From the NCBI GenBank assembly GCA_964484515.1, contig CAZAGT010000268.1, positions 1 through 7,317 of the forward strand: a DNA stretch of 7,317 nucleotides, written 5' to 3'. The number at the start of each line of letters is the position of its first letter. Positions within the stretch are counted from its first letter, which is position 1. Positions 1 to 5,698 of this stretch are shown here, one piece after another. Below the pieces are notes generated by a model that saw only the letters and a program-made list of their open reading frames with translations, was not told the DNA's origin and ran no database searches. A program made the translations under genes and the position numbers. Source of the DNA: CAZAGT01 sp964484515. Its GTDB lineage: Bacteria > Desulfobacterota > DSM-4660 > Desulfatiglandales > HGW-15.

Positions 1-593
1 GGGCAATACATCACGCATCGGGGTTCGCCGAAGCAGAGGTGACACTTCAGGGCTACACCGGTTTCCGTGTCAAAGCGGGGCCGAGGCGGTGAGAAGACAC
101 TCCCGCAGGCCTCAACGCACGCCTCACAGCCGATACAGTCCTCTTCCCTGATGATCCTCGCATTGGTCCCGGCCTGCCTGTCGATGACAATGGCGTCCAC
201 CGGGCAAGCCGCAAGACAGAGGGGTTCGACACACTGAAAGCACGGGTTCGTCTCGTATACGGCCCTCAGGTAGTCCTTTTCAAGGATGATCCTGGCCAGG
301 CCCGATGAGGTGATTCCTTGAGCATTGTAGGTCGTACACACCGATTCGCAGGTGCGGCACCCGGAACAGAGGTCCTGGTTCACGACCACGACGCCCTTGG
401 TCAAGGGCAGCCCCGCCTCTTTGGCCAGGGCGATCCGGTCCAACACGGCTGCAACGCCGCCGGCCCCCGCAAGGACGGCGCAGCCGGCCGCGCCGGCCTT
501 CAGAAAAGATCGCCGGCTAATAGCCCCGGTCGTCGCCGGTGAGCTCTTGTCAACGTCATCCCCCGGCGTCCATGGATATTCCTCATTTGCCAT
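1..593 (-). CDS. Tat-exported [4Fe-4S] ferredoxin-type electron-transfer subunit (3' end beyond window)
   Basis: The visible 197 residues begin with a twin-arginine signal: SRRSFLK at 26-32 followed by an Ala/Gly-rich hydrophobic stretch to about residue 57. This implies folded export to the periplasm, or a retained signal on a subunit carried by a partner. Four Cys quartets follow, at 76/79/82/86, 118/121/126/130, 153/156/159/163 and 184/187/193/197. This is the four-cluster layout of HybA/DmsB-type subunits that pass electrons between a molybdo- or tungsto-enzyme and a quinone or membrane partner. The start at 593 is supported by AAAGGA about nine bases upstream. The reading frame is open to the left edge, so the C-terminus and downstream genes are unseen. 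The family (ferredoxin-like electron-transfer subunit) is clear; the partner enzyme is not. The pterin-cofactor genes elsewhere in the window make a Mo/W oxidoreductase partner plausible, but that is inference. Confidence 0.88.
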   Translation of the reverse strand, partial: MANEEYPWTPGDDVDKSSPATTGAISRRSFLKAGAAGCAVLAGAGGVAAVLDRIALAKEAGLPLTKGVVVVNQDLCSGCRTCESVCTTYNAQGITSSGLARIILEKDYLRAVYETNPCFQCVEPLCLAACPVDAIVIDRQAGTNARIIREEDCIGCEACVEACGSVFSPPRPRFDTETGVALKCHLCFGEPRCVMYC

Positions 594-880
594 CTTTCAC
601 GTCCTTTTCTCAGTTTTTAGAGTTTCGAAAGCAGCGTGGATTCCTGACGGTAGGAACTCCGTTTCCTAGCCGGTTGCATACGCCAAAGTCGTTTCAACGG
701 CATAGGTAAAAGAACAACGACCTCGCTTTGGAGAAAGAAAAATTGCACGATTAGGGCACCCTGTCAAATCATTTCAGGCCGATCTGCGTGTCCGCACCAC
801 GGAAGGCATGCGCGCGGTTCAGAGACCATCCCCCCGGGACCATAGGAACATCTTTGTTGTAGCTGAAGACCTGGTGAGCC
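594..880. other. Intergenic spacer between ycaO-like gene and Fe-S subunit gene
   Basis: This 287-bp non-coding stretch lies upstream of the Fe-S gene on the minus strand. It holds a possible promoter (listed separately) and a small imperfect hairpin near 638-660 (TTCCT paired with AGGAA around a six-base loop) in the presumed leader. I see no convincing terminator for the YcaO gene. Short open frames on either strand here lack recognisable protein character. The spacing suggests the Fe-S gene is transcribed separately from ycaO, but read-through is possible. Confidence 0.5.
739..767 (-). promoter_or_regulatory. Possible sigma70 promoter for the Fe-S subunit gene
   Basis: On the minus strand there is a perfect -35 box TTGACA at 767-762. 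A 17-base spacer leads to AATTTT at 744-739, which is a poor -10 box (three of six matches). It would give a leader of about 140 bases before the start at 593. The perfect -35 element is the only strong part, so confidence is low. Confidence 0.3.
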
Positions 881-2605
881 CTATTGTAGTTTTTGCAGGT
901 TCTCCTTGGCAAAATCGATGGTCGGATCAAGCTCTAGGGCCAACTGATAGTAGTGGATGGCCTTCTCTTTGTCACCCATGTCACGGTAGTTGGATGCGAT
1001 GTTTGCGTAGTCGATGGCCGAGCTGGGGTCTAAGCGCAAGACCCTCTGGAAGCATTCGATGGCCTTGCCATGTTCCTTGAGCTTGAAATAACAGTACCCC
1101 ATCAAGTTGTACACATCGGTCCTTTCATGGTCATAGGATTCCCCCTTCTCAAGGTTTGCGATCGCCTCCCTGTATTGATTCAATTCCTTCAAACACAACC
1201 CGATATAGGAATAGATGCTGGCTACATCCTCGTCCTTGGGCTCAAGATCGAGGGCTTCTTCAAAGAGTGTAAGGGCCGCCGCCGGGTGATTCAAGGCCAA
1301 GTGCATGGAGCCCAGATAGAACTTGATATAGTACTTTCCTGGCATTCGTTCATCGAACTTCTTCAGCTCCTGCAGGGCCGCCGGCGGGTCGTACTTCTCG
1401 GTCATCAATTTAGCAGCGAACAGCCCCATGCTGGTGCCGGCTGCGCGCTCCCTGAAATGGGCTCCCGGAATCATGGTGTAGAACGCGGGAATCTGAAGCA
1501 GAGGATGCGTGGTATCGATCACGAACACGTCCAGGCCCTTACGGGACAGCGCGGCCAGGCAGTTTTCAACCTCCACTCGAATGTTGTCATGAGAGATGTC
1601 GGGCAAGCTAGTCAGGTCCACCTCATCGGTTGCATCCGTGACAAAGGAGGCGTCTGCCAGGCTGCTGAACTTGGGCAGACCGCTTGCCACATACTTGGAA
1701 CCGGTGTTGAAGTCACCGGCCAGCTGGGCCGTTTCGGTTAGGGCACGGCTTAGGGATTTCTGAGGGTCAGGGGTGGTCCCGGCCGTCCAAACGATCTCGC
1801 TTTTTTCAGGAAAGGTGACGGGATCGTAGGCAAGGACTCCTACGGTTGGAATACCCAGATCGAGAGAGAAATCGGAAATGAACAATTGGACTCCTGCACG
1901 TTGAAAATTCGCAATCATGTCGCGGGCCAAAGGATCGGTGACCGAAGTGATGCTGATGGCCGGCGTTTGGATTTTGTTGCGGCTGATGATCGAAGAGACG
2001 TGCCTTTCCACGACTTCACAGATCCCCTGAAGAAGCGCCTCCTCAACGCAGTTACCCGCCGAGGGACCGTTGAACTCGTTGATGGCATAGAACCAGTCAA
2101 AAGGGACCAGGACCTGCTTTTGATGGGCAAGGTGGTGCGCCCACGTCCAACGCAAGGGTATGTCCGAGAAGATCTTCTTGACGACATCGAGATCATCGGA
2201 TTCATCATGGACCGAGAGGGCGATTGCCTCGAACGTCAGGGCCTCCTGCTCGAGGTTATGGTAGGTATCCAGAATGAAGTTCTTGGGCTCGTTCATGAAG
2301 CTGAAGAAACTGAATCGCTCCGCTAGTTCCATGACGGCGCTTGCCTCCGATTGCTGAGGCGTGCCGCCCTTTCCCATCTGCTTCTTGGTCCCGATGACCC
2401 GCTCTGCATCTCGGCCGCATATGCTGAAATAGACCGGGATGTCGAGTCTGCCGTTATCGATTCTGACCGTGCTCTCCAAGATATCGAGGTCAACAGCCTG
2501 CAACTTTTCCTTAAACCTGCGGACGGTCTCTGCCGGACTCCAGATCTTATCCTGGTCCAGTGTGTAGCCCTTAAAGGCGTCCTTTAGTTGGAGCGGGCGA
2601 TTCAT
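881..2605 (-). CDS. YcaO-domain protein with C-terminal TPR repeats
   Basis: This 574-residue protein has a YcaO domain at about 1-410. YcaO enzymes use ATP to activate a peptide-backbone amide, making azolines, thioamides or amidines in peptides and proteins; E. coli YcaO is linked to RimO-dependent methylthiolation of ribosomal protein S12. All three ATP/Mg motifs are visible: S89-x3-E93-x2-E96-R97, E188/E189 with Q193, E197, E200 and R201, and R287-x3-E291-x2-Q294. Four canonical TPRs follow at about 423-456, 461-494, 495-528 and 529-562, probably for protein or substrate docking, so the usual C-terminal Pro-rich end of azoline-forming YcaOs is absent. The start at 2605 is chosen because AAGGAGA lies seven bases upstream; an in-frame start at 2674 would add 23 unconvincing residues. 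It is probably cytoplasmic. No TfuA, ThiF-like E1-fusion partner, SagB or clear precursor peptide adjoins it, so the substrate is unknown. Confidence 0.9.
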   Translation of the reverse strand: MNRPLQLKDAFKGYTLDQDKIWSPAETVRRFKEKLQAVDLDILESTVRIDNGRLDIPVYFSICGRDAERVIGTKKQMGKGGTPQQSEASAVMELAERFSFFSFMNEPKNFILDTYHNLEQEALTFEAIALSVHDESDDLDVVKKIFSDIPLRWTWAHHLAHQKQVLVPFDWFYAINEFNGPSAGNCVEEALLQGICEVVERHVSSIISRNKIQTPAISITSVTDPLARDMIANFQRAGVQLFISDFSLDLGIPTVGVLAYDPVTFPEKSEIVWTAGTTPDPQKSLSRALTETAQLAGDFNTGSKYVASGLPKFSSLADASFVTDATDEVDLTSLPDISHDNIRVEVENCLAALSRKGLDVFVIDTTHPLLQIPAFYTMIPGAHFRERAAGTSMGLFAAKLMTEKYDPPAALQELKKFDERMPGKYYIKFYLGSMHLALNHPAAALTLFEEALDLEPKDEDVASIYSYIGLCLKELNQYREAIANLEKGESYDHERTDVYNLMGYCYFKLKEHGKAIECFQRVLRLDPSSAIDYANIASNYRDMGDKEKAIHYYQLALELDPTIDFAKENLQKLQ

Positions 2606-2708
2606 GTGCTGTCTCCTTCCCAGGTTAAAGAGATGGATCTCGGATTTACATCCGAAACGAAGGCTAAAGCCCAAGTTTCGCGGTCACCATGATGCAGTGG
2701 AGGGTTCC

Positions 2709-2744
2709 TTTTGGCGCCGGCACACCCGGCACTATATACCAAAA
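2709..2744. repeat. Nested inverted repeat in divergent region
   Basis: Outer arms TTTTGG (2709-2714) and CCAAAA (2739-2744) enclose inner arms GCCGG (2716-2720) and CCGGC (2726-2730) with a five-base loop CACAC. The TATATA stretch at 2733-2738, the best -10-like sequence for ycaO, sits inside the outer arms. This could be a regulator-binding site or an RNA hairpin in the ycaO leader. There is no T-tract to make it a terminator. Confidence 0.45.
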
Positions 2745-2763
2745 GAAGGAAGAATCGTATGAC

Positions 2764-2820
2764 TTTGGGTCGCGAAAAAACACGGCAGGGAAGCTGAAAA
2801 GAGGATGTGAAAGACCCAAA
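2764..2820. repeat. Spaced 8-bp inverted repeat
   Basis: TTTGGGTC at 2764-2771 and its exact reverse complement GACCCAAA at 2813-2820 are separated by 41 bases. The pair lies upstream of both divergent genes, a position suited to paired operator half-sites. An eight-base match in a region this size could also arise by chance. Confidence 0.3.
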
Positions 2821-2866
2821 ACCGCCTGAAAACCGCGCCAAGAGCTGTTTCAAGGGCATTTTATTG

Positions 2867-2895
2867 TTGAAATTCCTATGGAAATTTACTATCGT
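2867..2895 (+). promoter_or_regulatory. Sigma70-type promoter for the HU gene
   Basis: TTGAAA (2867-2872) is followed after 17 bases by TATCGT (2890-2895), placing the transcript start near 2902. The leader is then about 50 bases. The -35 box matches consensus at five of six positions and the -10 box at four of six. Confidence 0.55.
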
Positions 2896-2912
2896 ACACC
2901 CGATTTTTTGCG

Positions 2913-2934
2913 GTTTCTTCAAGAAACTTTTTTT
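2913..2934 (+). promoter_or_regulatory. Hairpin plus T-run in the HU leader
   Basis: The 15-base perfect palindrome GTTTCTTCAAGAAAC (2913-2927) is followed directly by seven Ts (2928-2934) and then the purine-rich ribosome-binding site. The RNA could form a 5-bp or G·U-extended AT-rich hairpin with a U-tract, resembling a weak terminator or attenuator. As DNA it could equally be a dimeric operator just downstream of the HU promoter. Confidence 0.35.
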
Positions 2935-2951
2935 GAAAGGAGGAGGAGGAC

Positions 2952-3221
2952 ATGAATAAGGGAGATTTGGTCAATGAGGTGGCCAAAGTCGTGGGGAGCA
3001 AGAAGAATGCCCAGGCTGCGGTAGATTGCGTCATTTCCAGCCTTGCAAAGGCCTTGAAGAAGAAGGATACCGTTACGCTCGTCGGCTTCGGTACCTTCAA
3101 GGTCGACAAGCGCAAAGCCAGGAAGGGCCGTAATCCCCAGACCGGTGAAGAGATCAAGATCAAAGCCAAGCGAGTTCCCAAGTTTATTGCCGGCAAGGCC
3201 CTGAAAGAGTCCGTGAAATAG
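2952..3221 (+). CDS. hup: HU-family histone-like DNA-binding protein
   Basis: An 89-residue protein, normal length for HU. HU dimers bind and bend double-stranded DNA without strong sequence preference and organise the nucleoid. The family signature is complete: GFGTFKV at 45-51, the basic beta-arm with the conserved R60-N61-P62 tip and QTGEEI following, then VPKF (75-78) and the AGK motif at 80-82 near the C-terminal helix. The start is fixed by an unusually strong purine-rich site, AAAGGAGGAGGAGG, seven bases or fewer upstream, suggesting heavy translation. It is monocistronic: its own promoter lies upstream and a strong terminator follows 18 bases after the stop. IHF subunits share this fold, but the sequence reads as HU. 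Confidence in the family is very high. Confidence 0.96.
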   Translation: MNKGDLVNEVAKVVGSKKNAQAAVDCVISSLAKALKKKDTVTLVGFGTFKVDKRKARKGRNPQTGEEIKIKAKRVPKFIAGKALKESVK

Positions 3222-3239
3222 AGCTAAGGAAACCGCGTT

Positions 3240-3285
3240 AAAAGCCCTCATCAGGAAGAGGCTCCCCTGATGAGGGCTTTTGTGT
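3240..3285 (+). terminator. Intrinsic terminator after the HU gene
   Basis: Arms at 3240-3255 and 3266-3281 are exact reverse complements over 16 bases (core GCCCTCATCAGG / CCTGATGAGGGC) around a ten-base loop. The arm ends in TTTT followed by GTGTTT. The A-tract on the 5' side makes it potentially bidirectional. It closes the HU transcript and insulates the next operon. Confidence 0.93.
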
Positions 3286-3345
3286 TTGTATCGCGGTAGG
3301 TGTCCGAAGGACAATAGCGGTTCCGGTTCATGAAAGGAAGAACCC

Positions 3346-4302
3346 ATGTGCAGTCGGGGTCAAATCGTGGGGATGAGGGATCCAATGCGGCGATCTAGAA
3401 CGGCGTTGCTGGCCGTGCTCTTTCTTATCCTCGTCTCCCCGTTACCCACTCCGGCCGCAGAACTCGCGAGCCTCCATCAGAATGGCTTAAGCGTCCTGTA
3501 CCCGCCATCCCTGGAGGGCGCAGCCGTGGAGGTCGCTGACCTCTATCCAAGCGTCAGGAAGAGTCTGGAGGAGAGCCTCAAGTGGCGGATAGACTTTCAG
3601 CCGACGCTTATCCTGATCAAAGATCGCCGGCCCTTTGTACAGATGGCCGGGAGTGATCTCTTTGCGGCCTATGCGGTCCCGGAGCGCGATTTGATGGTCA
3701 TCGATTATTCCAAGATGGTGGCCCATCCGTTCAGCATCGAAGTGACGATGAAACACGAATTGTGTCACCTGCTTCTTCATCGCCATATCGCGCGGAAGAA
3801 TCTCCCCAAGTGGCTGGACGAAGGGGTGGCCCAGTGGGTGAGCGGCGGTCTTGCGGAGATTATCACGCATCGGAAAGGCTACGCCCTCAAGCGGGCAACG
3901 CTGACGGGGAGGTATCTTAGCTGGGAGGCCCTTCGCGACCGTTTTCCAAGGGATAGAGACAACCTGATCCTGGCCTATGAACAAAGCGAAAGCCTCGTGG
4001 CGTACATCGTAACTCACTTCGGCCTTGACGGCCTCAACGAGCTCTTGCATCATCTACACAGGGGATCCCATCTGGAGGTGGCCGTAGCGAAGGCCCTTTT
4101 TACGTCCACGGATCAGCTCGAGGCGGCGTGGCAACGTGAGCTCGGCCGTAGTCTCACGCTATTCAGTATGATGATCAGCCATCTCTACGAAATCCTCTTC
4201 TTCCTGGGGGCCTTGCTGGCTGTCTGCGGCTTCGTCAGATACCTCTTGAAAAAGAAGGCCTACGACGAACCGGATAATGATGCAACGCCCTTACTTTTCT
4301 AA
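3346..4302 (+). CDS. Exported, membrane-anchored HExxH metallopeptidase (peptidase MA-like / gluzincin)
   Basis: This 318-residue protein has an N-terminal signal (basic RRSR at 15-18, hydrophobic core about 19-31, likely cleavage after the PAA at 36-38). The zinc peptidase centre is H137-E138-L-C-H141, with a third ligand probably E159 in WLDEGVA (156-162), the spacing of gluzincins and the peptidase MA-like family. A hydrophobic helix at about 279-301, followed by KKK, anchors the C-terminus, so the catalytic domain should face the periplasm. The start at 3346 has AAGGAA seven bases upstream; in-frame ATGs at 3373 and 3385 are alternatives, the last giving a more compact signal peptide. The ribosome-binding site lies in the loop of a possible GGTTC/GAACC hairpin (3325-3344). 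It is the first gene of a plus-strand cluster, 15 bases ahead of the Mth938-like gene. The substrate is unknown. Confidence 0.87.
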   Translation: MCSRGQIVGMRDPMRRSRTALLAVLFLILVSPLPTPAAELASLHQNGLSVLYPPSLEGAAVEVADLYPSVRKSLEESLKWRIDFQPTLILIKDRRPFVQMAGSDLFAAYAVPERDLMVIDYSKMVAHPFSIEVTMKHELCHLLLHRHIARKNLPKWLDEGVAQWVSGGLAEIITHRKGYALKRATLTGRYLSWEALRDRFPRDRDNLILAYEQSESLVAYIVTHFGLDGLNELLHHLHRGSHLEVAVAKALFTSTDQLEAAWQRELGRSLTLFSMMISHLYEILFFLGALLAVCGFVRYLLKKKAYDEPDNDATPLLF

Positions 4303-4317
4303 CGAGACTATCGAAAA

Positions 4318-4659
4318 ATGATTGATCACTTTTCGTTCGGAACCATGGTGATCGAAGGCGAGACCTACGGCTCGGACCTAATCATCTATCCCGATGGACA
4401 GGTCAAGGCGGGATGGCGGCGTAAGAGCGGTCATCGATTATCGTGTGAAGATATTGGCGATCTAACGCAAGAGGGGGTCGATGTGATCGTTGCCGGTACC
4501 GGTGTCAGCGGCAGGATGAAGCCCGATGAGGATGTCCACAGGGAACTCCTGCAGCGGGGTATCGAGTTTGTCGCCTTACCGAATGACGAGGCTGTGGCCC
4601 TCTACAATCGGCTCTCCACGGAAAGACGGGTTGCTGCCTGTTTCCATTTGACCTGCTGA
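4318..4659 (+). CDS. Mth938-like domain protein (DUF498/NDUFAF3 family)
   Basis: A 113-residue single-domain protein of the Mth938-like fold. Typical features are the opening F-x-F-G-x-M-x-I-x-G-x-x-Y (about 5-17), the D-L-I-I-Y-P-D-G segment (20-27), W-R-R-K-x-G-H-R-L (33-41), the V-I-V-A-G-T-G-x-S-G motif (56-65) and the C-terminal AACFHLTC. The eukaryotic relative NDUFAF3 helps assemble respiratory complex I; the bacterial proteins have no firm biochemical role. It starts 15 bases after the metallopeptidase stop with no good Shine-Dalgarno sequence (the upstream bases read CTATCGAAAA), so translation probably depends on coupling to the gene before it. It is likely cytoplasmic. The family call is strong; the function is open. 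Confidence 0.85.
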   Translation: MIDHFSFGTMVIEGETYGSDLIIYPDGQVKAGWRRKSGHRLSCEDIGDLTQEGVDVIVAGTGVSGRMKPDEDVHRELLQRGIEFVALPNDEAVALYNRLSTERRVAACFHLTC

Positions 4660-4778
4660 GGGCTCGCCTCCTAAGAATATCTTCGCGTCCTGGCATTCCG
4701 TCTTCAGGTTATCTCTGGTGACGCCAATTCCGCAAATTCATTCTTGCGTCAACCCCAAGCGGGGGAAAGGAGTTAGAA
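4660..4778. other. Short spacer before the cupin gene
   Basis: About 120 bases with no recognisable gene, terminator or good promoter. Its only clear element is the ribosome-binding site AAAGGAG at 4766-4772 for the cupin gene. The absence of a terminator is compatible with a continuous transcript from the metallopeptidase gene through the sulfur carrier gene. Confidence 0.4.
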
Positions 4779-5023
4779 CTGAAGATAAAAATCGAAAAGC
4801 CGAACAAAACCACCCTTGAGGAAAGGGGCGTCGACTCCTGGCCCATTTGGGAAAGAGAGGTCTCGCGGTTTGATTGGTACTACGACTCGACTGAGGAATG
4901 CTACCTGCTTGAGGGNNNNNNNNNNTAACGTTCGGGAAGGGTGATTTTGTCACGTTTCCAAAGGGTCTTGCCTGTAAATGGGATATCAAGGAACCGGTGA
5001 GGAAGCATTACAACCTGCGATAA
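4779..5023 (+). CDS. Small cupin-domain protein (DUF861-type), interrupted by an assembly gap
   Basis: Before the gap, 46 codons from a CTG at 4779 encode a typical small-cupin N-terminus with SWPIWE, FDWYYD and ECYLLEG. After the ten Ns, 31 codons from 4928 to the stop at 5021-5023 encode the matching second half: TFGKGDFVTFPKG, then CKWDI and EPVRKHYNL. Both halves belong to the compact single-domain cupin type related to (S)-ureidoglycine aminohydrolase C-terminal domains, usually about 90 residues. The halves are in different frames across the ten Ns, but ten is a placeholder length: roughly a dozen residues are missing, so the frame difference is not a mutation. AAAGGAG ends six bases before the CTG, and no in-frame ATG, GTG or TTG fits the protein start, so the start is either a rare CTG or a base error. 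The biochemical role is unknown. Confidence 0.75.
4916..4925. other. Assembly gap (ten Ns)
   Basis: Ten undetermined bases sit inside the cupin coding sequence. From the usual length of the family, the missing piece is probably about 30-45 bases, so the run of Ns should not be read as a true distance. Confidence 0.97.
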
Positions 5024-5054
5024 AGGGCTAACTCCGAAGGGAGCTTGACGAACG

Positions 5055-5402
5055 ATGGGTCCACCGCCATCAGATCAACGCACTCGGCGCTACCAGCGAC
5101 AGATCAGCCTTCCTGAAGCCGGCCGGGAAGGGCACTTGAAATTAGGGGAAGCTAAGGTGTTTGTGGCGGGGCTCGGCGGGCTGGGATCTGTATGTGTCAC
5201 CGATCCGGTTGCGGCCAGGGTCGGGCATGTGAGGATCGTAGATAAGGACGTGGTTGAACCGGTAAACCTGAACCGCCAGATCCTGCACCGGGGAGAAGAT
5301 ATTGGAAAAACCAAGATCGACTCTGCATCCGATACTTTAGGCCGTTTGAATCCGGATTGTGTCAGCTGCCATCCACTTCGGGGGGATAAGGGTGATGCCT
5401 AA
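5055..5402 (+). pseudogene. E1-like adenylyltransferase (ThiF/MoeB/HesA family), internally deleted
   Basis: Intact family members are about 240-270 residues and adenylate the C-terminal Gly of a ThiS/MoaD sulfur carrier. This frame has 115. Residues 1-98 are a good N-terminal half: RYQRQ (12-16), nucleotide-binding loop G39-L-G-G-L-G44, D63-K-D65, NLNRQ (71-75) and K85 in DIGKTK. The text then jumps at N99-P100-D101 to C102-V-S-C105-H-P-L, which reads like the C-terminal zinc-binding CxxC tail of the same family. Missing are the region carrying the Mg-ATP aspartate, the first CxxC pair and any catalytic Cys. The helix after the glycine loop (VCVTDPVAARVG) also looks degraded compared with the usual small hydrophobic residues. 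The deletion keeps frame, and the stop still overlaps the downstream ATG by eight bases. It is unlikely to be an active adenylyltransferase. A real deletion is favoured, but a misassembly cannot be excluded. Confidence 0.8.
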
Positions 5403-5607
5403 AGAGGTCGAGGTCGTTGTGAACGGCTTCAAGGAACGGGTCCCCGAGGAGGCGACCATAACGGATCTCATCAGCCGTTTTGGGGAACGCGACACCCATT
5501 TGATCGTCGAGCATAACGGCCGCTTCGTTTTTGCTCAGCAGTACGATACCACGCACATTGCGGCCGGCGATCGGATCGAATTCATTCACCCTGATTTTGG
5601 GGGGTAA
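5395..5607 (+). CDS. ThiS/MoaD-family sulfur-carrier protein
   Basis: A 70-residue beta-grasp protein of the ThiS/MoaD type, ending in HPDFGG. The terminal Gly-Gly is the site that E1-like enzymes adenylate and that then carries sulfur as a thiocarboxylate for thiamine, molybdopterin or related cofactor synthesis. Family features include VVVNGFKERV (8-16 region), the TITDLI helix start (21-26), VEHNGRFV (38-45), YDTT (50-53) and GDRIEFIHP (58-66). The start at 5395 is taken from the ATG after AAGGGTG; an upstream in-frame ATG at 5359 lies inside the E1 gene and adds residues foreign to the family. Translation is coupled to the E1 gene by overlap. The tail resembles ThiS more than canonical MoaD, yet such carriers also occur in tungsto-enzyme loci. 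With its cognate E1 apparently broken, another E1 elsewhere would have to activate it. Confidence 0.88.
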   Translation: MPKEVEVVVNGFKERVPEEATITDLISRFGERDTHLIVEHNGRFVFAQQYDTTHIAAGDRIEFIHPDFGG

Positions 5608-5663
5608 CAGAAATCCTCCACGATACAATGGATGCCGAACCCACTGCCGCCCAAAGGCCTCGC

Positions 5664-5692
5664 TTGACACCCAGGGGGTACAGGGCTATATT
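5664..5692 (+). promoter_or_regulatory. Near-consensus sigma70 promoter for the MOSC gene
   Basis: A perfect -35 box TTGACA (5664-5669), an exact 17-base spacer and TATATT (5687-5692, five of six matches) predict a start near 5699. This separates the MOSC transcript from the upstream sulfur-carrier operon and gives a leader of about 120 bases. Confidence 0.85.
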
Positions 5693-5698
5693 CTACCG

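Larger units (their letters stand above)
2606..2951. promoter_or_regulatory. Divergent control region between ycaO-like gene and HU gene
   Basis: This 346-bp non-coding region separates two divergently transcribed genes. It contains the HU promoter and a hairpin next to the HU ribosome-binding site (both listed separately), plus two sets of inverted repeats at 2709-2744 and 2764-2820. For the minus-strand ycaO gene the best -10 candidate is TATAGT at 2736-2731, but I find no good -35 box at the right distance. That promoter may be weak, activator-dependent or use another sigma factor. Confidence 0.55.

Noticed and set aside
1070..1741. A 223-codon plus-strand frame
   Set aside because: It is wholly antisense to the well-supported YcaO-TPR gene, and its composition mirrors that gene's codons; no domain is recognisable.
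2602..2922. A 106-codon minus-strand frame whose stop overlaps the ycaO start as ATGA, considered as a ycaO leader gene or precursor peptide
   Set aside because: It runs across the HU promoter and hairpin, has no ribosome-binding site or family character, and its apparent ATGA coupling follows from reading through the ycaO ribosome-binding site. The lipoprotein-like stretch is short and not at the N-terminus.
2876..3347. Two overlapping minus-strand frames of 106 and 142 codons across the HU gene
   Set aside because: They are antisense to a clear HU gene and its terminator, with no protein-like pattern.
4779..5023. A frameshift in the cupin gene
   Set aside because: The frame change falls exactly at a ten-N placeholder whose true length is unknown, so it says nothing about mutation.
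5359..5394. Upstream ATG as the start of the sulfur carrier
   Set aside because: It lies inside the E1 frame and adds 12 residues not expected in ThiS/MoaD proteins; the ATG at 5395 gives the normal length.
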